Shown piece after piece: positions 38,226 through 49,280 of a stretch of 64,000 bases of DNA. Location: contig CM038719.1 in assembly GCA_021613375.1 (NCBI GenBank), positions 35,112,247-35,176,246 on the forward strand, read 5' to 3'. The notes beneath the pieces were generated by a model. That model saw nothing but the letters and a program-made list of their open reading frames with translations, was not told the origin of the DNA and did no database searches. The first letter of the stretch is position 1. Every line of letters starts with the position of its first letter. Made by a program: the position numbers and the translations under genes. The stretch is from Megaleporinus macrocephalus. Its lineage: Eukaryota; Chordata; Actinopteri; Characiformes; Anostomidae.

Positions 38226-41200
38226 CTGAAAACAGAAAGTAAAAGAGATGTTAAACACATACAATGAGCTCAAGTACACTACCAATCAAACGTTTTATAA
38301 CTGTTCTAAAACTTTTGACGGGTAGTGTACTAAATCTTTTGACAGTTAATATATTAAAACGTTTGGCTGGTAGTGTACTAAAACGTTTGACTGGTAGTGA
38401 TCTAAAACGTTTGACTGGTAGTGTACTAAAACGTTTGACTGGTAGTGATCTAAAACGTTTGACTGGTAGTGATCTAAAACATTTGACTGATAGTGTACTA
38501 AAACGTTTGACTGGTAGTGATCTAAAACGTTTGACTGGTAGTGTACTAAAACGTTTGACTGGTAGTGATCTAAAACGTTTGACTGGTAGTGATCTAAAAC
38601 GTTTGACTGGTAGTGTACTAAAACGTTTGACTGGTAGTGATCTAAAACGTTTGACTGGTAGTGATCTAAAACGTTTGACTGGTAGTGTACTAAAACGTTT
38701 GACTGGTAGTGTATCTAAAACGTTTGACTGGTAGTGTATCTAAAACGTTTGACTGGTAGTGATCTAAAACGTTTGACTGGTAGTGTACTAAAACGTTTGA
38801 CTGGTAGTGATCTAAAACGTTTGACTGGTAGTGTATCTAAAACGTTTGACTGGTAGTGTTCTAAAACGTTTGACTGGTAGTGTATCAAAAACGTTTGACT
38901 GGTAGTGTATCTAAAACGTTTGACTGGTAGTGATCTAAAACGTTTGACTGGTAGTGTTCTAAAACGTTTGACTGGTAGTGATCTAAAACGTTTGACTGGT
39001 AGTGTACTAAAACGTTTGACTGGTAGTGATCTAAAACGTTTGACTGGTAGTGTATCTAAAACGTTTGACTGGTAGTGTTCTAAAACGTTTGACTGGTAGT
39101 GTATCAAAAACGTTTGACTGGTAGTGTATCTAAAACGTTTGACTGGTAGTGATCTAAAACGTTTGACTGGTAGTGTTCTAAAACGTTTGACTGGTAGTGA
39201 TCTAAAATGTTTGACTGGTAGTGTATTAAAACGTTTGACTGGTAGTGATCTAAAACGTTTGACTGGTAGTGTATCTAAAACATTTGACTGGTAGTGTTCT
39301 AAAACGTTTGACTGGTAGTGTATCTAAAACGTTTGACTGGTAGTGTATCTAAAACGTTTGACTGGTAGTGTACTAAAACGTTTGACTGGTAGTGTATCTA
39401 AAACGTTTGACTGGTAGTGTATCTAAAACGTTTGGCTGGTAGTGTTCTAAAACGTTTGACTGGTAGTGTATCTAAAACGTTTGACTGGTAGTGATCTAAA
39501 ACGTTTGACTGGTAGTGTATCTAAAATGTTTGACTGGTAGTGATCTAAAACGTTTGATTGGTAGTGTATCTAAAACGTTTGACTGGTAGTGATCTAAAAC
39601 GTTTGATTGGTAGTGTATCTAAAACGTTTGACTGGTAGTGTATCTAAAACGTTTGACTGGTAGTGTTCTAAAACGTTTGACTGGTAGTGTACTAAAACGT
39701 TTGACTGGTAGTGATCTAAAATGTTTGACTGGTAGTGATCTAAAACGTTTGGCTGGTAGTGTATCTAAAACGTTTGACTGGTAGTGTATCTAAAACGTTT
39801 GACTGGTAGTGTATCTAAAACGTTTGACTGGTAGTGTTCTAAAACGTTTGACTGGTAGTGTACTAATACATTTGACTGGTAGTGATCTAAAACATTTAGC
39901 TGGTAGTGTAGTAAAACGTTTAACTGGTAGTGTACTAAAACGTTTAGCTGGTAGTGTAGTAAAACGTTTGGCTGGTTGTGTACAATTTAACCACTGGTGA
40001 AATTTAATAACGGTTGTTTAACACTTCATTATTTAAGATAGAAAATATTATTTTTGACATAATATGCATACTAAGATACTGAGATACTAAGTAAATATTT
40101 CAAGAAATTATGTTTGTTGATACAAAGTCATAATTTAAAAGATTATGAACTTCTGTACCTTAGAGAGACTGAGGACAGTGCTATAGATGAGAGAGAAGAG
40201 AAAGAGGAAGATGAAGGACGAGGCAGTGGACCACAAGCTGTTGAACTCGTCCTCCTCTGAGGAGTCACTATGACACTGCACGTACAATCCAGGAGCTGGA
40301 CCCTCATCTGAAACAAGCGCACAAATGTTTGTAGCTTTATCATCACACAGCAAGACTTTGACTTACAGATAACAAATATAAAGAATAATTAGAAGTACAA
40401 TTATATTGTATAAACACAAGCAGCACATGTATTTATTTTATGTATTGAATGTTGTTTCTGATTAGTACATATGAGAGACCACTCCAAGAATACTAGCTTA
40501 CTATTTTTTTTCTTAGTTTCTGAGTGTTGGATCTTAGAAATGTATTTTTTTTCCATTGAAATCTATGTTGTTTTTTATACTGTCAATAAAATTTTATTTA
40601 ATTATATAAGAGTAAGATATTGCTGCCTAACTCATTTAGCCTGCACACTCTGGGTTGACTGGGGTGGTAGGGCGGATTTGGGAGTCTAGCCCAGGGGCAA
40701 ATCCCAGAGTACCATGCACTGGGATTTGAGCTCACAACCTTCTCTTTGCTGGACGTGGTCTCTTATTGCTTTAATACTGCTAATGTACACAGGCAAATAT
40801 GGATTCAGACCATAACTGCTAGATTCTGGTCTCAACACAATAGATATAGGGGGTGCTCGAAGTCATTCAAATTAAATCTGGATTATATTTAAGGTCAAAT
40901 ACAATTAGGCTGATTTTATTGTTTCAAGTCTAGCAAGAATAATAACACTAATATATGAATATATGAAAATAAGCTCATATTTCTGTGTGTCTGTCCTGAT
41001 CAGCTAACAGTGTAACATCAACATTTCAGAAGATTTAATCTAATTTCATCTAAAACGCTTTGCCTACATGGGAGCACATAACAATGAACACGAGCAGAAC
41101 AAAAACAGAGACAGCTAAAGACAGAGCACAACAACGTCCAACCAAGACACACAACACAGTGAAACATGCAGAGGCCAGTGTGTGTATAAGAAAAGATTTT

Positions 41201-42303
41201 ATAGATTTTTTTCAATTATTTTATAAATTGCATCATGAATAATAATAACAGCCTTTAAAATTTAGAGCATGGCCCATGCAACATTATACCGCAAGCAAAA
41301 AAAAGCACAAAAAACAAGTAAACACAGAGATACACAAAGGCAACATGACAAACAGCATCTCAGACCATTCAGGTAAAGTAGAGGAGGCATCTCAGTCAGC
41401 CAGATACAGCTGCCAGTGATGCTTCCTGATTATCTTGGTCTGAGAGAACTCTCAGCGACGTTTATGCACAGGACATTTAGGATAGTTGGGTTTACTGGTA
41501 AATGTTGGTTTTAGCTCTGGCTGGGTGTCACTCTGCATGCGGCCATCTTTGACTGCACATGTGAATTTTGCACTCTCAACGTTGTACTGCTGTCCAGTCA
41601 CGGTCAGGGAGCTGAGGACAGCTGATATTTTGCTGTTTTTGGTGACGGTGGCTGTGCTGTTGCCTTCCACGAATTGACCATCATTTATTTGCCACATGAC
41701 GTACACATCCCCGAGATCAGAGCCGCTGGCCTCACAAATCAGGGACACCTTCTCAGTCTCAGAGTTACCAACAGACTTATCTGGCTTGTAAAGGGTAATA
41801 GAGGGGCGTGTGCCTACATGGGAAAAGATCATATTTAAAATTAGACGATACAAGATAGAAGATACACACATTTCAGAAGAAGTGTTTTAATATGGTCTAA
41901 GAAGATTTGACTCCAGCAATAAAAGACTCACCTCCTCTTTTAACACTGATTTTCTCAGAGATAGATTTTTGACCCGCTGAGGTGGAGCAGATCACTTCTT
42001 TACCAGAAAACCAGTCTGACTCATCAATGGTCAGTGTACTAGTTTTAGTAAATGATGATCCTATTTGTGTAACATCACCAGATGATATTCCTAAGGTTTG
42101 CTTGATGCCTCCAACCGTCCATGATACTGTTGCTGCACTCACCTCCTTCTCCTTTTCACCATTGATGACACACCCAATTACTGCTTTTCTGGTTATAAAA
42201 AGTTCCTTTGCTTGAGGCGGATTGATTTTCAGAGTGAAATCAGCTACAAAGAAAAGAGAACTTTTAATTAATAATACTTTAAATAGATTATAGATGAATT
42301 GTT

Positions 42304-42392
<89 letters not shown>

Positions 42393-45221
42393 TATTGTGC
42401 AAAATTCCTGGATTACCTTGGGATAACAAATCTTTAGAGTATGTTCTTCCTCCATGTGTTACTTCACAGGTGTATTTGGTTCCCGGGCTGGAAGATGCCA
42501 GATTCTCTTCAAGAACACTGACTGCTCTGTAAGAACCCGAGTCACTTTCTGTGGTTTTCCACTCCCGGCCTTGAACATCACCGTCATTGTTTTTCCACTT
42601 GATTGTCAAGGCTTTCGGGTAGAAGTCCTTAATGATACACATTATGGATTGTCCAAATTCCACCAGATGGATTTTTGGTGGAGAGTTTGCTAGAAAATCA
42701 AGGAAAAGTTTCTCAATTTAACAGCAATAAAACTCCAATAATGCACAATTAATAACATACATTTAAATATGATGGCATAGACTAAATAATAAAGGAGATT
42801 CTTTCAGATATACTCAATGCTAAATTATCCATGTTATATTTTATAATATGCTTATTAAGAAAGCTTATATTAGAAAATTCATGAGAAAAGACTTTACTCT
42901 TAGATGGCGTGCTTGATCTCGGCTGGTAATCATTCTGCATGTTGGCATCTTTGACCACACAAGCGATATCGGCGCTGTTGTACTGCTGACCAGTCACGGT
43001 TAAAGAGCTGAGGACGATTGGTTTGTTGTCGTTTTTGACGATGTTGGTCATGCCATTGCCTTCCATGTACTGACCCCCATTGACCTGCCACATGATGTAC
43101 ACATCTACGATTTCAGAGCTGCTGACCTCACAAACCAGCGACACTGTGTCAGAGTCATTCACAGACTTCTCTGGCTTGTAAAGGGTAATAGAGGGGCGTG
43201 TGCCTACATGGGAAAAGATCATATTTAAAATTAGACGATACAAGATAGAAGATACACACATTTCAGAAGAAGTATTTTAATATGGTCTAAGAAGATTCGA
43301 CTCCAGCAATAAAACACTCACCTCCTCTTTTAACACTGATTTTGTCAACCTTTGATTGCTTGCCCACTGTGCCAGTACAGATCACTTCTTCACCTCTAAA
43401 CCATCTTGACTCATCAATGATCAGTGTGTGAGTTTTGGTAAATGATGATCCTAATTGTGCAACAGCACCAGCTGCTACAGTAGATGTTTCGGTCTTGCCG
43501 CCAACTGTGCATGACACTGTTGCTCCTTCCACCTCCGTTTGAATATCACCACTAATGACACACGTGATTACTGCTTTCTTGTTGATGAAAAGTTCCTTTG
43601 CTTGTGGTGGACTGACTTTTACAGAGAAATGAGCTACACAAACAAGAGAACACAAATTACTCACACAAATTACAAATTATAAAAGAATTACAGCAGAATG
43701 ATAAATTCTATAATAATATTATAATAATTCTAGCTCAATTGACTGTACATTGACATCTGTATATATTGTATATGTATATTATAGGTTGGAAACCATCCTT
43801 CACTAATTTAACTTCCAACAAACATCACCTCAATCATTTTTCAGAAAACATTTCAGAGGAGGATTAAATGCTAAATTGCTAAATAATCCCCATGTATTTC
43901 TATCCATCTGTCCACTGTGAGGAGATGACCTAATGCTATGGGTCTAAAAGGAAGCTCCTCACTGAGAAAAGCAGATACAGACACATCAAACAAAGAAGCT
44001 GCTGCTGTTCTCAGAACAATGGACAGATTAGCATCACTGAATGTGTTTAGGATCATAAGACGCAAAAATACGGATTCTGTAATATTTTATTTTCAATGCT
44101 TTCCATTTTTTCTATAATACAGAAAAAGGAAAATCTTAATGGACGTTTTGATTACCTGTAGATGTGAGATTTTCCACATATTGTTTGCCCATGTGTGTGA
44201 CTTCACAGGTGTATTTAGTGCCCGGGACTGAAGTTGTTTGATCGGCTTCAAAAACACTGACTGCTTTGTTATGTTCAGAGTGCTTTCCTTGGATGTTCCA
44301 GTTCTTTCCTGAGACTACTTTGTCGTCCTGTTTCCACTGGATTCCGACAGTACTTGGCTGGAAGTTCTCAATGATACACATAATGGATTGGCCAATTTCC
44401 CCCAGATGAACAGTTGGTTTAGAGGGCCCTATGGAAAAATGAAAATTATTACCTAATATTATGTATTTCAGGAGATTTGTTCAGATATAAACTATCCATT
44501 GTGGATGTATCTGTGTATTTATCTACAGCTCTACAAAGTTCAGTTGCAAATTCCAGTTATTAGCACAGCTGGAAACAATATTCAATGAGCCAAACAATGT
44601 ATAGTTTAGTGAGTTTTTAAAACAAATTTTCTTTAGTGGTCTGTTTCCATCACTAGTAAATGTAATGACAAAGCACGTTTTCTTCCTTTATGCTGTCATT
44701 ATCTGTCATCACATCAAACATTATAGCATCTGCCATGACAGTTATTGGGTATGGTAACTACTGGCCAGTACTTAGCATTAAATCAGTCATGACATGCTTC
44801 TGGTATGGTTATGTTAATGTTATGCAGCAGGCTTTAAGTGCCACTATTTACAATAAAACAAAACAATATTGTTATTGTTTTTATTTACTGTCTGTCTTGT
44901 CCCACCACTGACCTGTCACGGGCTGGGGTGCGCTTTGTTTGTTTCCGGCGGGATGACCTGCTTGGCAGGTAAATGTTTCTGTCTTCCCCTCCTCGGGCTT
45001 GACGCGCACGTGGCTCACTGCCGTGAACTTGCCGTCCTGCGTCTGCACAGCCGGGTACTGCACCACGTCACTCACCCTCCCGCCGCTGCCTTTAGTCCAG
45101 GAGAAGCTGAGCGAGGCGGCGGGAAAGAAACCGCTGGCGACGCAGCCGAGAGTGAGGAAGCCATCAGAGGAGGCGGCGCACTGAGACACTACCAAAGGAA
45201 CATTGGGAGCAGTCGAAGGGG
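38217..45221 (-). CDS. ighd: IgH constant cluster B: Cmu1-Cdelta1-Cdelta2-3-4-terminal pair-TM, IgD-only gene
   Basis: Span of the second Cmu1-Cdelta gene; exons are listed separately. Membrane-form exons sum to 2,261 nt; minus the two J-completing bases this is exactly 753 codons including stop, so the gene is in frame. Only one Cdelta2-3-4 module is present versus six in A. As in A, Cmu1 is followed directly by Cdelta1 with a 484-bp intron and no Cmu2-4. Five JH with plausible RSS and donors lie 2.4 to 3.4 kb upstream, so of the three clusters seen this one looks best placed to be used after VDJ joining. Confidence 0.9.
38270..39990. repeat. 1.7-kb minisatellite in the TM1-TM2 intron of cluster B
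   Basis: About 70 tandem copies of a 24-25-bp unit (consensus CTAAAACGTTTGACTGGTAG followed by TGAT, TGTA or TGTAT). Point variants are scattered and the end copies are more diverged. It starts from a sequence resembling the dispersed fish motif CACTACC-CAAA-GTTT also seen at 12.23 kb. Long open frames inside it are a by-product of unit length and lack of stops. Confidence 0.95.
40159..40307 (-). CDS. ighd: IgD TM1 exon, cluster B
   Basis: 149-nt exon after TTTCAG, two codons shorter than in A and C. Linker [19 protein letters not shown] then [15 protein letters not shown] membrane segment; ends VLSLSK, phase 0, donor GTACAG. Confidence 0.9.
40308..41451 (-). other. Secretory 3'UTR and TM1 upstream intron, cluster B
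   Basis: 41040-41400 is homologous to the secretory 3'UTR of A and C; ATTAAA at 41039-41034 is the only poly(A)-like signal in the equivalent place. The rest is intron. Confidence 0.5.
41452..41813 (-). CDS. ighd: Terminal Cdelta3-type exon with secretory tail, cluster B
   Basis: [22 protein letters not shown] start, two extra residues in the first strand; core Cys ([11 protein letters not shown]), Trp ([10 protein letters not shown]) and Cys (KFTCAVKDG). Internal donor CCA|GTAAAC at 41496/41495 in phase 1 for the membrane form. Read-through adds [14 protein letters not shown] and stop. The tail differs in sequence from A and C but keeps one Cys and a basic end. Confidence 0.88.
41932..42243 (-). 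CDS. ighd: Penultimate Cdelta2-type exon, cluster B
   Basis: 312-nt exon, FTLKINPPQ start, [12 protein letters not shown] loop. It resembles the type I module exons rather than the 315-nt terminal exon of clusters A and C, suggesting that unequal recombination joined module and terminal sequence. Core residues intact. Confidence 0.9.
42309..42389. repeat. (TA)n microsatellite inside cluster B Cdelta4 intron
   Basis: Expanded TA run where other modules have a short, ordinary intron. Confidence 0.95.
42417..42689 (-). CDS. ighd: Cdelta4 exon, cluster B
   Basis: 273-nt exon with [10 protein letters not shown] and YSKDLLSQG variants. A (TA)n microsatellite has expanded in the intron just downstream on the minus strand. 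Confidence 0.9.
42898..43203 (-). CDS. ighd: Cdelta3 exon, cluster B
   Basis: 306-nt exon; private [12 protein letters not shown] where others have SSSDVGDVYIMW; NDS sequon present. Core residues intact. Confidence 0.9.
43322..43633 (-). CDS. ighd: Cdelta2 exon, cluster B (core Trp replaced by Cys)
   Basis: 312-nt exon almost identical to cluster A module 1 ([12 protein letters not shown] loop). The core Trp codon TGG in TVSWTVGG has become TGC, giving TVSCTVGG. Loss of the Ig-fold Trp and gain of an unpaired Cys could harm folding or allow a new disulfide. Frame and splice sites are intact. Confidence 0.9.
44156..44428 (-). CDS. ighd: Cdelta1 exon, cluster B
   Basis: 273-nt exon; split codon G|GG with Cmu1, then [17 protein letters not shown]. 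Core Trp in GIQWKQDD and Cys in [13 protein letters not shown]. Donor GTAATC. Confidence 0.9.
44429..44912 (-). other. Cmu1-Cdelta1 intron, cluster B
   Basis: 484 bp, homologous to the cluster A intron; no Cmu2-4 remnant recognised. Confidence 0.75.
44913..45221 (-). CDS. Cmu1 exon, cluster B
   Basis: 309-nt exon, [18 protein letters not shown] start, core Cys ([11 protein letters not shown]), Trp ([10 protein letters not shown]) and Cys (ETFTCQAGH). The acceptor CAG follows some 400 bp of CT-rich coding strand. Donor ACAG|GTCAGT, phase 1, matching Cdelta1. Confidence 0.92.
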
Positions 45222-45272
45222 CTGAGAGAGAGAGAGAGAGAGAGAGAGATACAGAGAGAGAGAGAGAGAGAG

Positions 45273-45303
<31 letters not shown>

Positions 45304-45366
45304 TACAGAGAGAGAGAGAGAGAGATACAGAGAGAGAGAGAGAGAGATACAGAGAGAGAGAGAGAG

Positions 45367-45427
<61 letters not shown>

Positions 45428-45518
45428 TACAGAGAGAGAGAGAGAGAGAGAGATACAGAGAGAGAGAGAGAGAGAGAGAGATACAGAGAGAGAGAGATAC
45501 AGAGAGAGAGAGAGAGAG

Positions 45519-45561
<43 letters not shown>

Positions 45562-45596
45562 CAGAGAGAGAGAGAGAGATACAGAGAGAGAGAGAG

Positions 45597-45639
<43 letters not shown>

Positions 45640-45640
45640 A
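45222..45640. repeat. (GA)n/ATACAG tract at the Cmu1 acceptor of cluster B
   Basis: About 415 bp of GAGA blocks on the plus strand separated by ATACAG. On the coding strand it is a CT tract running straight into the Cmu1 splice acceptor. The same place in cluster A holds about 54 bp of pure GA. Confidence 0.95.
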
Positions 45641-45814
45641 TAGGTTCATAAACAACACACACACATATAGTAGTAAAATACTATATTTACAGCCAGGTAA
45701 TAGCGATTTTAGATTCAATGGTAGACCTTCTCGAATATTCTAATAATTAATACATATTTAATCAAATGTATTAATTTTCATTATTTTCATTATTTTACTT
45801 ATTTTTGGAACCCA

Positions 45815-45816
<2 letters not shown>

Positions 45817-45851
<35 letters not shown>

Positions 45852-45873
45852 AATAATAATAATAATAATAATA
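45817..45873. repeat. (CAA)n(TAA)n microsatellite, block Y
   Basis: Trinucleotide run at the Cmu1-proximal end of the block. Confidence 0.9.
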
Positions 45874-46638
45874 CACTTCAAAGGTGACTCTTTACACATA
45901 CAGTTGTGCGCACCAGTTTGGGCGCCCCGCTGAAACAACATATTACTATAACTATAACTATTACTATACTATAAATATAACTAAGTGAAAATAAGTAAAC
46001 ACGTCTTCTACTCAGTTAATGCTGATTTACGACATTTAGCATAAATATAATGCGTCTTGTGCAAAACTCTGAGCACATTTTAGATTTTGGCTCCAAAATA
46101 CTTACAATCTATGATCTACAGTTTGCTCGCAGTTGCAGTTTCGAACAATTACAAAATAATGAACTGTTTGAACTTTAGTTTATTTTTAACCCAAACTCAG
46201 AGACCGGTCTTTGTTTTAGAAACCTGCTTTAAATGCACAAATCTGACGCTGTATGATAAAAGTTCAATGTTTAACACCGCATGCAAAAAGTTGCCTTCAA
46301 TGCCGCTTAATGAAGATAAACTTTACACTCGCCTGGAATGTATGACGTAAGATACATCTGTATACATACAACTTACATTTCTTTGTTGTTAGATTTATTG
46401 GATTATATTGTGTTTTACAATAAGCAAAAAGAACCTGTGACACAGCAGTAAAGGCAGTGAATAGAATCTCCACTGCTGAAAGCTTTCTAATAAAATGTTG
46501 CACTGTGAGTGTTAATCCGAGTACTTTTATTTTTCCTTTAACGCCGTATCCTTCAACAATAAAGTAAAGAGAGACTATTTAAATTGTATTAAGCAGCCCG
46601 TAAATATATTACTTACTATTTTAAAACTAAATTATTAG

Positions 46639-46639
<1 letters not shown>

Positions 46640-46729
<90 letters not shown>
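46640..46729. repeat. (TA)n microsatellite, block Y
   Basis: Pure TA run. Confidence 0.95.
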
Positions 46730-46733
<4 letters not shown>

Positions 46734-47625
46734 TAACAACAAATTAATTAACAAATTAATTCATTACATTTTATCAAATTAATTTCAGTAAATTAATATT
46801 ACACCATTATAGACCAAATTATATATATATATATATATAATTATATATAAAATTACATTTTAACACATTTATTTTAATAAATTAATATAAGACCATTTTT
46901 TGAGGACATCTATGACCACCTGACGAGAAAACTTATTGTCCAAACAAAAACATTTTTAAATGTATGGGGATTTAGCACAAGTATAAACTAAAATCAACAA
47001 AATCTGAATTTTCTATTTGCATTTAGACATTGGTCATTTCAGGTTCAGAATCTTTTGTATAAATGTAATGCAATCATCAACTGAAGTGTATTTAACACAG
47101 CATTAAAAAAATAATAAATATGTAAATACAGTATACAGTATAAATACAATAACCCTGCGTACTTTTACCACAGTAGTCAAAAGCACACTTTACTACATTG
47201 TGCAAAAAGACTAGATGTCTGTTCATCTATCTATTTAATAACGTGCCACTAATCTACTCTTTTATTAGTAGTTAATGTGAACATCTTTTATTCACCCTAC
47301 AAAATGAAGTAGAAACCTGATCAGAGCGATATAAAGTATCTTTACAACCACTGTAATGCTGATCGATATTATTTCTAATTCAAAGCGTTTTAGTTTAAGC
47401 AATCAAATCTAATCTAGGTCTAATCTCATGTTCTTATTTAGTTTCTTAGCTGTTATTTTAGTTCTAGTTCACATTGAACACACTTCAGTCACTGAACTTC
47501 TTCTTAATGAACCGTTTGATCAGGATTTTAAAGCGAAGATTGACAAACTGGGCTTAAATATGAAACAACGATTGTATCTAAATTAACAGATTGAATTATT
47601 AACGTTATTTAAGATCATTTCTTAC

Positions 47626-47676
47626 CTGAACTGACGGTCACTGAGGTTCCTTTCCCCCAGTAGTCAAAAGCACCGT
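47626..47676 (-). CDS. JH segment Y5 (nearest to Cmu1 of cluster B)
   Basis: 51-bp J encoding GAFDYWGKGTSVTVSS, donor GTAAGA. RSS: CACAGTG 47677-47683, 23-bp spacer, ACAATATAC 47707-47715. Y3, Y4 and Y5 with about 210-bp spacing are tandem copies of one unit. Confidence 0.85.
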
Positions 47677-47836
47677 CACAGTGATAAAGTACCCCGCACT
47701 ACCCGCACAATATACCGCACACAGAGCCGTAGCGAATTAATATAATCCAGACTACAGATTTAAGTTTAGAATTATAGAATTCTGCTTTACTGTCTTTACC
47801 GTTTAGTGTCTGTTTGTAATTAAAGTGTTTTCTTAC

Positions 47837-47887
47837 CTGAACTGACGGTCACTGAGGTTCCTTTCCCCCAGTAGTCAAAGACAGTAT
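47837..47887 (-). CDS. JH segment Y4
   Basis: 51-bp J encoding TVFDYWGKGTSVTVSS, donor GTAAGA. RSS: CACAGTG 47888-47894, 23-bp spacer, ACAATATAC 47918-47926. Confidence 0.85.
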
Positions 47888-48047
47888 CACAGTGATGAAC
47901 TACCCCGCACTACCCGCACAATATACCGCACTCAGAGCTGCAGCGCATTAATATAGTCCAGACTACAGATTTAAGTATAGAATTATAGAATTCTGCTTTA
48001 CTGTCTTTACCGTTTAGTGTCTGTTTGTAATTAAAGTGTTTTCTTAC

Positions 48048-48092
48048 CTGAACTGACGGTCACTGAGGTTCCTTTCCCCCAGTAGTCGAAGA
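48048..48092 (-). CDS. JH segment Y3
   Basis: 45-bp J encoding FDYWGKGTSVTVSS, donor GTAAGA. RSS: CACAGTG 48093-48099, 23-bp spacer, ACAATATAC 48123-48131. Confidence 0.85.
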
Positions 48093-48251
48093 CACAGTGA
48101 TGAAGTACCCCGCACTACCCGTACAATATACTCACACACACCGAGCTTTGCGCAATAAACCATATAACTGCACATTTCTCGCGCAGATGATTGCAGTTTG
48201 AAAGCTGTGAGTTATACGTGCAGCGTCTGTTTGTAATATATTGGTTCTTAC

Positions 48252-48302
48252 CTGAACTGACGGTCACCGAGGTTCCTTTTCCCCAGTAGTCAAAGTAGTA
48301 AT
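48252..48302 (-). CDS. JH segment Y2
   Basis: 51-bp J encoding YYFDYWGKGTSVTVSS, donor TTCAG|GTAAGA. RSS on the plus strand: CACTGTG 48303-48309, 22-bp spacer, GCAAAAACC 48332-48340 (8 of 9 to consensus), the best nonamer of the block. Confidence 0.88.
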
Positions 48303-48517
48303 CACTGTGAATAAACTGACCACCTCGCTGCGCAAAAACCAAACGTTCCCCACCAGACAGTGTCTACCTTTACACACTGTCTCAGCGTTTCCTACCTCAT
48401 AGTGCACGCATTTAATATAAATATTATAATCGCTAAAGTGTTCACTGGTTGTTATTGTAGTGTTGGTCATATTTATCCAAAACACACCATAAGAAATGAT
48501 GAACCAGACCTACTTAC

Positions 48518-48583
48518 CAGAGCTGACGGTGACCTGCGTTCCTTTCCCCCAGTAGTCAAAGTAGCTGGCATGGCTATAGCTAT
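48518..48583 (-). CDS. JH segment Y1
   Basis: 66-bp J encoding ASYFDYWGKGTQVTVSS in its 3' part, with the WGKG core and a donor CTCTG|GTAAGT. Read on the plus strand the RSS is CACTGTG (48584-48590), 22-bp spacer, ACAAAATCT (48613-48621). The longest J of the block and the only one with a TQVTVSS ending. Confidence 0.85.
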
Positions 48584-48924
48584 CACTGTGCTCCATAATG
48601 CAGAGGAACCGAACAAAATCTATGTATTGATATGAACCTTCACATGATGTAGAACCCAGCAGCCATTAGCAGACAATTCTCACCTCAACCTACCAAAATC
48701 ATCAGTTATAGTTGGCTGGAGAAATGTACTGTTTTTTTTTTTTTGTATTCTGCTTAACTGTATTAATATCATTCTGCAGTCTAACCTATGATTTACAGCT
48801 TCTTACAAACACTCAAACCTGATAGCCATGAACGACAGAATGTCCAACATCTTGAAGCTGTTTTATTCTTTATATATAAACTTCTCATTCCATCACAGTC
48901 ATTATACACGGTATTGCACTGTAT

Positions 48925-49058
48925 TCGTACATGTACTTATTATAGTATGCTTATTAAGTAAGCTTATATTAGAAACTTCATGAGAAATGTCTTAGATGGC
49001 GTGCTTGATCTTGGCTGGTAGTCATTCTGCATGTTGGCATCTTTGACCACACAAGCGA
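48925..49058 (-). pseudogene. ighd: Cdelta3 exon fragment plus downstream intron, fused to a J-C intron
   Basis: 48992-49058 matches the 3' third of Cdelta3 exons (encoding the [14 protein letters not shown] region). The donor bases between exon and intron are deleted, and 48925-48990 matches the following Cdelta3-Cdelta4 intron. At 49059-49062 it switches abruptly to the sequence found upstream of Cmu1 at 45.70 kb. Evidence that an intervening Cmu1-Cdelta2 region was deleted. Confidence 0.8.
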
Positions 49059-49184
49059 CATTTAGCGATTTTAGATTCAATGGTAGACCTTTTCGAATAT
49101 TCTAATAATTTATACATCAATAATACATATTTAATCAAATGTATTAATTTTCATTATTTTACTTATTTCACTTATTTTGGAACT

Positions 49185-49226
49185 CAAAACAACAACAACA
49201 ACAACAACAACAAAAACAACAACAAC

Positions 49227-49273
<47 letters not shown>

Positions 49274-49280
49274 TAATAAT
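49185..49280. repeat. (CAA)n(TAA)n microsatellite, block Z
   Basis: Longest of the three copies; polyasparagine ORF is an artefact. Confidence 0.9.

Larger units (their letters stand above)
45641..47625 (-). other. J-Cmu1 intron of cluster B (block Y)
   Basis: Contains the CAA/TAA and TA repeats and the second copy of the 87-codon frame (46087-46350). About 46.43-46.53 kb resembles 10.04-10.14 kb. Confidence 0.55.

Noticed and set aside
38264..38734. 156-codon open frame and its antisense partner (38715-39107) across the minisatellite
   Set aside because: The unit length and lack of stop codons make such frames unavoidable; the protein is a pure unit repeat with no other support.
38270..39990. 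CRISPR-like regular array
   Set aside because: Units are contiguous with no unique spacers, in a vertebrate intron; it is a minisatellite.
45164..45718. Ser-Leu or Arg-Glu repeat proteins of 146-184 residues near Cmu1
   Set aside because: Translations of the GA microsatellite in different frames.
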